Assembly: GCF_029227915.1 (NCBI RefSeq)
Contig: NC_079881.1
Coordinates: forward strand, 25,893,501 to 25,957,500
Reading direction: 5' to 3'
DNA length: 64,000 nt
Source: Hydractinia symbiolongicarpus
Lineage: Eukaryota > Cnidaria > Hydrozoa > Anthoathecata > Hydractiniidae
Position 1 is the stretch's first letter, and the number at the start of each line of letters is the position of its first letter. The notes beneath the pieces were generated by a model, which ran no database searches, had not been told where the DNA came from, and worked only from the letters and a program-made list of their open reading frames with translations. The position numbers were made by a program, and so were the translations under genes. Positions 37,011-48,542 of the stretch are shown here, in pieces.

Positions 37011-38164
37011 GGGATTTACGGAAAATCTCAGGTTTTCGTTTGCCGGCGATTAAACTTCTTTTATTCAGCGTCTTATCAAAAATGAAAACATTTCTGAAAA
37101 CTACAAGTTTCATGCGTTTTAGTGGTGAAAAAATAATTTAAAAAATCGTTCGGGAAATGAGTTTACTCCCTGGGTACTTTCTTTGTATACTTTTGACTAT
37201 ACGGGCCGAGTCCGGGATTTACGGGAAGTCGCAGGTTTTCGTTTGCCGGCGATTAAACTTCTTTTATTCAGCGTCTCATCAAAAATGAAAACATTTTTAA
37301 AAACTACAAGTCTCATGGGCTTTAGTGGTGAAATAATAATTTAAAAAATCGTTCGGGAAATGAGTTTACATCCTGGGTACTTTCTTTGTATACTTTTGAC
37401 TATACGGGCCGAGTCCGGGATTTACGGAAAATCTCAGGTTTTCGTTTGCCGGCGATTAAACTTCTTTTATTCAGCGTCTCATCAAAAATGAAAACATTTT
37501 TGAAAACAACAAGTCTCATGCGTTTTAATGGTGGAAAGATAATTTAAGAAATCGTTTTGGAAATGAGTTTACTCCCTGGGTACTTTCTTTGTATACTTTT
37601 GACTATACGGGCCGAGTCCGGGATTTACGGGAAGTCGCAGGGTCTCGTTTGCCGGCGATTAAACTTCTTTTATTCAGTGTCTCATCAAAAATGAAAACAT
37701 TTTTAAAAACTACAAGTCTCATGGGCTTTAGTGGTGAAATAATAATTTAAAAAATCGTTCGGGAAATGAGTTTACATCCTGGGTACTTTCTTTGTATACT
37801 TTTGACTATACGGGCCGAGTCCGGGATTTACGGAAAATCTCAGGTTTTCGTTTGCCGGCAATTAAACTTCTTTTATTCAGCGTCTCATCAAAAATGAAAA
37901 CATTTTTGAAAACTACAAGTCTCATGCGTTTTAGTGGTGAAAAAATAATTTTAAAAATCGTTCGGGATATGAGTTTTCTCCCTGGGTACTTTCTTTGTAT
38001 ACTTTTCATTATACGGGCCGAGTCCGGGGTTTACGGGAAATCGCGGGTTTTTGTTTGCCGGCAATTAAACCACTTTCATTCAGCGTCTTATCAAAAATGA
38101 AAACATTTCTGAAAACTACAAGTCTCATGCGTTTTAGTGGTGAAAAAATAATTTAAAAAATCGT
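37011..38164 (+). repeat. family B units, irregular, with a dimer-spaced repeat
   Basis: Units of the catcctgggtac, cagggtctcg and ggatatgagttttctcc types alternate. The catcctgggtac unit starting near 37,780 recurs 406 bp later near 38,186. A private agtttcatgcg change near 36,498 and 37,108 also occurs near 41,978, and the surrounding units (about 36,500-37,700) match about 41,400-42,600 at a shift of 4,870 bp (24 units). No gene is present. Confidence 0.75.
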
Positions 38165-41100
38165 TCGGGAAATGAGTTTACATCCTGGGTACTTTCTTTG
38201 TATACTTTTGACTATACGGGCCGAGTCCGGGATTTACGGAAAATCTCAGGTTTTCGTTTGCCGGCGATTAAACTTCTTTTATTCAGCGTCTCATCAAAAA
38301 TGAAAACATTTTTGAAAAATACAAGTCTCATGCGTTTTAGTGGTGAAAAAATAATTTTAAAAATCGTTCGGGATATGAGTTTTCTCCATGGGTACTTTCT
38401 TTGTATACTTTTCATTATACGGGCCGAGTCCGGGGTTTACGGGAAATGGCGGGTTTTCGTTTGCTGGCGATTAAACTTCTTTTATTCAGCGTCTCAGCAA
38501 AAATGAAAACAAGTTTGAAGACTACAAGTCTTATGCGTTTTAGTGGTGAAGAAATAATTTAAAAAATCGTTCGGGAAATGAGTTTACTCCCTGGGTACTT
38601 TCCTTGTTTACTTTTGACTTTACAGGCCGAGTCCGGGATTTACGGGAAATCGCAGGTTCTTGTTTGCCGGCGTTTAAACGTCTTTTATTCAGCGTCTCAT
38701 CAAAAATGAAAACAAGTTTAAAGACTACAAGTCTCACGCGTTTTAGTGGTGAAAAAATAATTTAAAAATACGTTCGGGAAATGAGTTTACTCCCTGGGTA
38801 CTTTCTTTGTATACTTTTGACTATACGGGCCAAGCCCGGGATTTACGGGAAATCGCGGGTTTTCGTTTGCCGGCAATTAAACTTCTTTTATTCAGTGTCT
38901 CATCAAAAATGAAAACATTTTTGAAAACAACAAGTCTCATGCGTTTTAATGGTGGAAAGATAATTTAAAAAATCGTTTTGGAAATGAGTTTACTCACAGG
39001 GTACTTTCTTTGTATACATTCGACTATACGGGCCAAGCCCGGGATTTACGGGAAATCGCGGGTTTTTGTTTGCCGGCAATTAAACCACTTTCATTCAGCG
39101 TCTTATCAAAAATGAAAACATTTCTGAAAACTACAAGTCTCATGCGTTTTAGTGGTGAAAAAATAATTTAAAAAATCGTTCGGGAAATGAGTTTACTCAC
39201 AGGGCACTTTCTTTGTATACATTCGACTATACGGGACAAGCCCGGGATTTACGGGAAATAGCGGGTTTTCCTTTGCCGGCGATTAAACTTCTTTTATTCA
39301 GTGTCTCATCAAAAATGAAAACATTTTTGAAAACAACAAGTCTCATGCGTTTTAGTGGTGAAAAAATAATTTAAAAAATCGTTCGGGAAATGAGTTTACT
39401 CCCTGGGTACTTTCCTTGTTTACTTTTGACTTTACAGGCCGAGTCCGGGATTTACGGGAAATAGCAGGTTTTCGTTTGCCGGCGTTTAAACGTCTTTTAT
39501 TCAGCGTCTCATCAAAAATGAAAACAAGTTTGAAGACTACAAGTCTCACGCGTTTTAGTGGTGAAAAAATAATTTAAAAATACGTTCGGGAAATGAGTTT
39601 ACTCCCTGGGTACTTTCTTTGTATACTTTTGACTATACGGGCCAAGCCCGGGATTTACGGGAAATCGCGGGTTTTCGTTTGCCGGCGATTAAACTTCTTT
39701 TATTCAGCGTCTCAACAAAAATGAAAACATTTTTGAAAACTAACAGTCTTATGCGTTTTAGTGGTGAAAAAATAATTTAAAAAATCGTTCTGGAAATGAG
39801 TTTACTCACATGGCACTTTCTTTGTATACATTCGACTATACGGGACAAGCCCGGGATTTACGGGAAATCGCGGGTTTTCGTTTGCCGGCGATTAAACTTC
39901 TTTTATTCAGTGTCTCATCAAAAATGAAAACATTTTTGAAAACAACAAGTCTCATGCGTTTTAATGGTGGAAAGATAATTTAAAAAATCGTTTTGGAAAT
40001 GAGTTTACTCACAGGGTACTTTCTTTGTATACTTTTGACTATACGGGCCAAGCCCGGGATTTACGGGAAATCGCGGGTTTTCGTTTGCCGGCGATTAAAC
40101 CACTTTCATTCAGCGTCTTATCAAAAATGAAAACATTTCTGAAAATTACAAGTCTCATGCGTTTTAGTGGTGAAAAAATAATTTAAAAAAGCGTTCGGGA
40201 AATGAGTTTACTCACAGGGCACTTTCTTTGTATACATTCGACTATACGGGACAAGCCCGGGATTTACGGGAAATCGCGGGTTTTCCTTTGCCGGCGATTA
40301 AACTTCTTTTATTCAGTGTCTCATCAAAAATGAAAACATTTTTGAAAACAACAAGTCTCATGCGTTTTAATGGTGGAAAGATAATTTAAAAAATCGTTTT
40401 GGAAATGAGTTTACTCACAGGGTACTTTCTTTGTATACATTCGACTATACGGGCCAAGCCCGGGATTAACGGGAAATCGCGGGTTTTCGTTTGCCGGCGA
40501 TTAAACCACTTTCATTCAGCGTCTTATCAAAAATGAAAACATTTCTGAAAACTACAAGTCTCATGCGTTTTAGTGGTGAAAAAATAATTTAAAAAATCGT
40601 TTGGGAAATGAGTTTACTCCCTGGGTACTTTCTTTGTATACTTTTGACTATACGGGCCGAGTCCGGGATTTACGGGAAGTCGCAGGGTTTTGTTTGCCGG
40701 CGATTAAACTTCTTTTATTCGGCGTATCATCAAAAATGAAAACATTTTTGAAAACAACAAGTCTCATGCGTTTTAATGGTAGAAAAATAATTTAAAAAAT
40801 CGTTTGGGAAATGAGTTTACTCCCTGGGTACTTTCTTTGTATACTTTTGACTATACGGGCCGAGTCCGGGATTTACGGGAAGTCGCAGGGTTTTGTTTGC
40901 CGGCGATTAAACTTCTTTTATTCGGCGTATCATCAAAAATGAAAACATTTTTAAAAACTACAAGTCTCATGGGCTTTAGTGGTGAAATAATAAGTTAAAA
41001 AATCGTTCGGGAAATGAGTTTACATCCTGGGTACTTTCTTTGTATACTTTTGACTATACGGGCCGAGTCTGGGATTACGGAAAATCTCAGGTTTTCGTTT

Positions 41101-41285
41101 GCCGGCGATTAAACTTCTTTTATTCAGCGTCTCATCAAAAATGAAAACATTTTTAAAAACTACAAGTCTCATGCGTTTTAGTGGTGAAAAAATAATTTAA
41201 AAAATCGTTTTGGAAATGAGTTTACTCACAGGGTACTTTCTTTGTATACATTCGACTATACGGGCCAGGCCCGGGATTTACGGGA
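38165..41285 (+). repeat. family B segment, left member of a pair 9,536 bp apart
   Basis: About fifteen units reappear in the same order at about 47,701-51,024. Pairs spaced exactly 9,536 bp include taacagtctt at 39,741 and 49,277 and the aaaaaagcgttcggg change at 40,191 and 49,727. The left member carries one extra unit near 40,601-41,006 and the right member two extra units near 49,727-50,133, so each has been edited independently since duplication. Further partial copies of the same variant order occur near 53,760-55,400 and 58,230-60,900. Confidence 0.85.
40601..41006 (+). repeat. single-unit tandem duplication (203 bp)
   Basis: Two adjacent units share the private combination cgcagggttttgtttgcc and ttattcggcgtatcatc; ggcgtatc lies at 40,721 and 40,924, exactly 203 bp apart. 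The ttcggcgtatc change was not noticed elsewhere (related units read ttcagcgtatc). This is the smallest unequal-exchange step visible in the window. Confidence 0.82.
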
Positions 41286-42456
41286 AATCGTGGGTTTTCC
41301 TTTGCCGGCGATTAAACTTCTTTTATTCAGTGTCTCATCAAAAATGAAAACATTTCTGAAAACTACAAGTCTCATGCGTTTTAGTGGTGAAAAAATAATT
41401 TAAAAAATCGTTCGGGAAATGAGTTTACTCACAGGGCACTTTCTTTGTATACATTCGACTATACGGGACAAGCCCGGGATTTACGGGAAATAGCGGGTTT
41501 TCCTTTGTCGGCGATTAAACTTCTTTTATTCAGTGTCTCATCAAAAATGAAAACATTTTTGAAACCAACAAGTCTCATGCGTTTTAATGGTGGAAAGATA
41601 ATTTAAAAAATCGTTTTGGAAATGAGTTTACTCCCTGGGTACTTTCTTTGTATACTTTTGACTATACGGGCCGAGTCCGGGATTTACGGGAAGTCGCAGG
41701 GTCTCGTTTGCCGGCGATTAAACTTCTTTTATTCAGCGTCTCATCAAAAATGAAAACATTTTTAAAAACTACAAGTCTCATGGGCTTTAGTGGTGAAATA
41801 ATAATTTAAAAAATCGTTCGGGAAATGAGTTTACATCCTGGGTACTTTCTTTGTATACTTTTGACTATACGGGCCGAGTCCGGGATTTACGGAAAATCTC
41901 AGGTTTTCGTTTGCCGGCGATTAAACTTCTTTTATTCAGCGTCTTATCAAAAATGAAAACATTTCTGAAAACTACAAGTTTCATGCGTTTTAGTGGTGAA
42001 AAAATAATTTAAAAAATCGTTCGGGAAATGAGTTTACTCCCTGGGTACTTTCTTTGTATACTTTTGACTATACGGGCCGAGTCCGGGATTTACGGGAAGT
42101 CGCAGGGTCTCGTTTGCCGGCGATTAAACTTCTTTTATTCAGTGTCTCATCAAAAATAAAAACATTTTTAAAAACTACAAGTCTCATGGGCTTTAGTGGT
42201 GAAATAATAATTTAAAAAATCGTTCGGGAAATGAGTTTACATCCTGGGTACTTTCTTTGTATACTTTTGACTATACGGGCCGAGTCCGGGATTAACGGAA
42301 AATCTCAGGTTTTCGTTTGCCGGCGATTAAACTTCTTTTATTCAGCGTCTCATCAAAAATGAAAACATTTTTAAAAACCACAAGTCTCATGGGCTTTAGT
42401 GGTGAAATAATAATTTAAAAAATCGTTCGTGAAATGAGTTTACATCCTGGGTACTT
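41286..42456 (+). repeat. family B units, partner of about 36,500-37,600
   Basis: Around six units of the catcctgggtac, cagggtctcg and gacaagcccggg types. They match about 36,500-37,600 at a shift of 4,870 bp, including the agtttcatgcg change near 41,978 and tcttatcaaaaatg near 41,941. No gene or unique sequence is present. Confidence 0.75.
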
Positions 42457-45400
42457 TCTTTGTATACTTTTGACTATACGGGCCGAGTCCGGGATTTACG
42501 GAAAATCTCAGGTTTTCGTTTGCCGGCGATTAAACTTCTTTTATTCAGCGTCTCATCAAAAATGAAAACATTTTTGAAAACAACAAGTCTCATGCGTTTT
42601 AATGGTGGAAAGATAATTTAAAAAATCGTTTTGGAAATGAGTTTACTCCCTGGGTACTTTCTTTGTATACTTTTGACTATACGGGCCGAGTCCGGGATTT
42701 ACGGAAAATCTCAGGTTTTCGTTTGCCGGCGATTAAACTTCTTTTATTCAGCGTCTCATCAAAAATGAAAACATTTTTAAAAACCACAAGTCTCATGGGC
42801 TTTAGTGGTGAAATAATAATTTAAAAAATCGTTCGGGAAATGAGTTTACATCCTGGGTACTTTCTTCGTATACTTTTGACTATACGGGCCGAGTCCGGGA
42901 TTTACGGAAAATCTCAGGTTTTCGTTTGCCGGCGATTAAACTTCTTTTATTCAGCGTCTCATCAAAAATGAAAACATTTTTGAAAACAACAAGTCTCATG
43001 CGTTTTAATGGTGGAAAGATAATTTAAAAAATCGTTTTGGAAATGAGTTTACTCCCTGGGTACTTTCTTTGTATACTTTTGACTATACGGGCCGAGTCCG
43101 GGATTTACGGGAAGTCGCAGGGTCTCGTTTGCCGGCGATTAAACTTCTTTTATTCAGTGTCTCATCAAAAATGAAAACATTTTTAAAAACTACAAGTCTC
43201 ATGGGCTTTAGTGGTGAAATAATAATTTAAAAAATCGTTCGGGAAATGAGTTTACATCCTGGGTACTTTCTTTGTATACTTTTGACTATACGGGCCGAGT
43301 CCGGGATTTACGGAAAATCTCAGGTTTTCGTTTGCAGGCGATTAAACTTCTTTTATTCAGCGTCTCATCAAAAATGAAAACATTTTTGAAAACTACAAGT
43401 CTCATGCGTTTTAGTGGTGAAAAAATATTTTTAAAAATCGTTCGGGATATGAGTTTTCTCCCTGGGTACTTTCTTTGTATACTTTTCATTATACGGGCCG
43501 AGTCCGGGGTTTACGGGAAATCGCGGGTTTTTGTTTGCCGGCAATTAAACCACTTTCATTCAGCGTCTTATCAAAAATGAAAACATTTCTGAAAACTACA
43601 AGTCTCATGCGTTTTAGTGGTGAAAAAATAATTTAAAAAATCGTTCGGGAAATGAGTTTACTCACAGGCACTTTCTTTGTATACATTCGACTATACGGGA
43701 CAAGCCCGGGATTTACGGGAAATAGCGGGTTTTCCTTTGCCGGCGATTAAACTTCTTTTATTCAGTGTCTCATCAAAAATGAAAACATTTTTGAAAACAA
43801 CAAGTCTCATGCGTTTTAATGGTGGAAAGATAATTTAAAAAATCGTTTTGGAAATGAGTTTACTCCCTGGGTACTTTCTTTGTATACTTTTGACTATACG
43901 GGCCGAGTCCGGGATTTACGGGAAGTCGCAGGGTCTTGTTTGCCGGCGATTAAACTTCTTTTATTCAGCGTCTCATCAAAAATGAAAACATTTTTAAAAA
44001 CTACAAGTCTCATGGGCTTTAGTGGTGAAAAAATATTTTTAAAAATCGTTCGGGATATGAGTTTTCTCCCTGGGTACTTTCTTTGTATACTTTTCATTAT
44101 ACGGGCCGAGTCCGGGGTTTACGGGAAATCGCGGGTTTTTGTTTGCCGGCAATTAAACCACTTTCATTCAGCGTCTTATCAAAAATGAAAACATTTCTGA
44201 AAACTACAAGTCTCATGCGTTTTAGTGGTGAAAAAATAATTTAAAAAATCGTTCGGGAAATGAGTTTACTCACAGGCACTTTCTTTGTATACATTCGACT
44301 ATACGGGACAAGCCCGGGATTTACGGGAAATAGCGGGTTTTCCTTTGCCGGCGATTAAACTTCTTTTATTCAGTGTCTCATCAAAAATGAAAACATTTTT
44401 GAAAACAACAAGTCTCATGCGTTTTAATGGTGGAAAGATAATTTAAAAAATCGTTTTGGAAATGAGTTTACTCCCTGGGTACTTTCTTTGTATACTTTTG
44501 ACTATACGGGCCGAGTCCGGGATTTACGGGAAGTCGCAGGGTCTTGTTTGCCGGCGATTAAACTTCTTTTATTCAGCGTCTCATCAAAAATGAAAACATT
44601 TTTAAAAACTACAAGTCTCATGGGCTTTAGTGGTGAAATAATAATTTAAAAAATCGTTCGGGAAATGAGTTTACATCCTGGGTACTTTCTTTGTATACTT
44701 TTGACTATACGGGCCGAGTCCGGGATTTACGGAAAATCTCAGGTTTTCGTTTGCCGGCGATTAAACTTCTTTTATTCAGCGTCTCATCAAAAATGAAAAC
44801 ATTTTTGAAAACTACAAGTCTCATGCGTTTTAGTGGTGAAAAAATAATTTTAAAAATCGTTCGGGATATGAGTTTTCTCCATGGGTACTTTCTTTGTATA
44901 CTTTTCATTATACGGGCCGAGTCCGGGGTTTACGGGAAATGGCGGGTTTTCGTTTGCTGGCGATTAAACTTCTTTTATTCAGCGTCTCAGCAAAAATGAA
45001 AACAAGTTTGAAGACTACAAGTCTTATGCGTTTTAGTGGTGAAGAAATAATTTAAAAAATCGTTCGGGAAATGAGTTTACTCCCTGGGTACTTTCCTTGT
45101 TTACTTTTGACTTTACAGGCCGAGTCCGGGATTTACGGGAAATCGCAGGTTCTTGTTTGCCGGCGTTTAAACGTCTTTTATTCAGCGTCTCATCAAAAAT
45201 GAAAACAAGTTTAAAGACTACAAGTCTCACGCGTTTTAGTGGTGAAAAAATAATTTAAAAATACGTTCGGGAAATGAGTTTACTCCCTGGGTACTTTCTT
45301 TGTATACTTTTGACTATACGGGCCAAGCCCGGGATTTACGGGAAATCGCGGGTTTTCGTTTGCCGGCAATTAAACTTCTTTTATTCAGTGTCTCATCAAA

Positions 45401-48400
45401 AATGAAAACATTTTTGAAAACAACAAGTCTCATGCGTTTTAATGGTGGAAAGATAATTTAAAAAATCGTTTTGGAAATGAGTTTACTCACAGGGTACTTT
45501 CTTTGTATACTTTTGACTATACGGGCCGAGTCCGGGATTTACGGAAAATCTCAGGTTTTCGTTTGCCGGCGATTAAACTTCTTTTATTCAGCGTCTCATC
45601 AAAAATGAAAACATTTTTGAAAACAACAAGTCTCATGCGTTTTAATGGTGGAAAGATAATTTAAAAAATCGTTTTGGAAATGAGTTTACTCCCTGGGTAC
45701 TTTCTTTGTATACTTTTGACTATACGGGCCGAGTCCGGGATTTACGGAAAATCTCAGGTTTTCGTTTGCCGGCGATTAAACTTCTTTTATTCAGCGTCTC
45801 ATCAAAAATGAAAACATTTTTAAAAACCACAAGTCTCATGGGCTTTAGTGGTGAAATAATAATTTAAAAAATCGTTCGGGAAATGAGTTTACATCCTGGG
45901 TACTTTCTTTGTATACTTTTGACTATACGGGCCGAGTCCGGGATTTACGGAAAATCTCAGGTTTTCGTTTGCCGGCGATTAAACTTCTTTTATTCAGCGT
46001 CTCATCAAAAATGAAAACATTTTTGAAAACAACAAGTCTCATGCGTTTTAATGGTGGAAAGATAATTTAAAAAATCGTTTTGGAAATGAGTTTACTCCCT
46101 GGGTACTTTCTTTGTATACTTTTGACTATACGGGCCGAGTCCGGGATTTACGGGAAGTCGCAGGGTCTCGTTTGCCGGCGATTAAACTTCTTTTATTCAG
46201 TGTCTCATCAAAAATGAAAACATTTTTAAAAACTACAAGTCTCATGGGCTTTAGTGGTGAAATAATAATTTAAAAAATCGTTCGGGAAATGAGTTTACAT
46301 CCTGGGTACTTTCTTTGTATACTTTTGACTATACGGGCCGAGTCCGGGATTTACGGAAAATCTCAGGTTTTCGTTTGCCGGCGATTAAACTTCTTTTATT
46401 CAGCGTCTCATCAAAAATGAAAACATTTTTGAAAACTACAAGTCTCATGCGTTTTAGTGGTGAAAAAATATTTTTAAAAATCGTTCGGGATATGAGTTAT
46501 CTCCCTGGGTACTTTCTTTGTATACTTTTCATTATACGGGCCGAGTCCGGGGTTTACGGGAAATCGCGGGTTTTTGTTTGCCGGCAATTAAACCACTTTC
46601 ATTCAGCGTCTTATCAAAAATGAAAACATTTCTGAAAACTACAAGTCTCATGCGTTTTAGTGGTGAAAAAATAATTTAAAAAATCGTTCGGGAAATGAGT
46701 TTACTCACAGGCACTTTCTTTGTATACATTCGACTATACGGGACAAGCCCGGGATTTACGGGAAATAGCGGGTTTTCCTTTGCCGGCGATTAAACTTCTT
46801 TTATTCAGTGTCTCATCAAAAATGAAAACATTTTTGAAAACAACAAGTCTCATGCGTTTTAATGGTGGAAAGATAATTTAAAAAATCGTTTTGGAAATGA
46901 GTTTACTCCCTGGGTACTTTCTTTGTATACTTTTGACTATACGGGCCGAGTCCGGGATTTACGGGAAGTCGCAGGGTCTTGTTTGCCGGCGATTAAACTT
47001 CTTTTATTCAGCGTCTCATCAAAAATGAAAACATTTTTAAAAACTACAAGTCTCATGGGCTTTAGTGGTGAAAAAATATTTTTAAAAATCGTTCGGGATA
47101 TGAGTTTTCTCCCTGGGTACTTTCTTTGTATACTTTTCATTATACGGGCCGAGTCCGGGGTTTACGGGAAATCGCGGGTTTTTGTTTGCCGGCAATTAAA
47201 CCACTTTCATTCAGCGTCTTATCAAAAATGAAAACATTTCTGAAAACTACAAGTCTCATGCGTTTTAGTGGTGAAAAAATAATTTAAAAAATCGTTCGGG
47301 AAATGAGTTTACTCACAGGCACTTTCTTTGTATACATTCGACTATACGGGACAAGCCCGGGATTTACGGGAAATAGCGGGTTTTCCTTTGCCGGCGATTA
47401 AACTTCTTTTATTCAGTGTCTCATCAAAAATGAAAACATTTTTGAAAACAACAAGTCTCATGCGTTTTAATGGTGGAAAGATAATTTAAAAAATCGTTTT
47501 GGAAATGAGTTTACTCCCTGGGTACTTTCTTTGTATACTTTTGACTATACGGGCCGAGTCCGGGATTTACGGGAAGTCGCAGGGTCTTGTTTGCCGGCGA
47601 TTAAACTTCTTTTATTCAGCGTCTCATCAAAAATGAAAACATTTTTAAAAACTACAAGTCTCATGGGCTTTAGTGGTGAAATAATAATTTAAAAAATCGT
47701 TCGGGAAATGAGTTTACATCCTGGGTACTTTCTTTGTATACTTTTGACTATACGGGCCGAGTCCGGGATTTACGGAAAATCTCAGGTTTTCGTTTGCCGG
47801 CGATTAAACTTCTTTTATTCAGCGTCTCATCAAAAATGAAAACATTTTTGAAAACTACAAGTCTCATGCGTTTTAGTGGTGAAAAAATAATTTTAAAAAT
47901 CGTTCGGGATATGAGTTTTCTCCATGGGTACTTTCTTTGTATACTTTTCATTATACGGGCCGAGTCCGGGGTTTACGGGAAATGGCGGGTTTTCGTTTGC
48001 TGGCGATTAAACTTCTTTTATTCAGCGTCTCAGCAAAAATGAAAACAAGTTTGAAGACTACAAGTCTTATGCGTTTTAGTGGTGAAGAAATAATTTAAAA
48101 AATCGTTCGGGAAATGAGTTTACTCCCTGGGTACTTTCCTTGTTTACTTTTGACTTTACAGGCCGAGTCCGGGATTTACGGGAAATCGCAGGTTCTTGTT
48201 TGCCGGCGTTTAAACGTCTTTTATTCAGCGTCTCATCAAAAATGAAAACAAGTTTAAAGACTACAAGTCTCACGCGTTTTAGTGGTGAAAAAATAATTTA
48301 AAAATACGTTCGGGAAATGAGTTTACTCCCTGGGTACTTTCTTTGTATACTTTTGACTATACGGGCCAAGCCCGGGATTTACGGGAAATCGCGGGTTTTC

Positions 48401-48542
48401 GTTTGCCGGCAATTAAACTTCTTTTATTCAGTGTCTCATCAAAAATGAAAACATTTTTGAAAACAACAAGTCTCATGCGTTTTAATGGTGGAAAGATAAT
48501 TTAAAAAATCGTTTTGGAAATGAGTTTACTCACAGGGTACTT
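42457..48542 (+). repeat. 15-mer higher-order repeat, two copies (period 3,043 bp)
   Basis: Copies run about 42,457-45,499 and 45,500-48,542, fifteen units less two bases. Pairs 3,043 bp apart include the aaaaatatttttaaaaatcg units near 43,423 and 46,466 and near 44,030 and 47,073, and the gcaggttcttgtttgcc units near 45,146 and 48,189. Differences are few: C at 42,867 against T at 45,910, A at 43,336 against C at 46,379, and T at 43,456 against A at 46,499. It differs in composition from the 3,008-bp 15-mer and lacks its 37-bp deletion. Confidence 0.9.
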
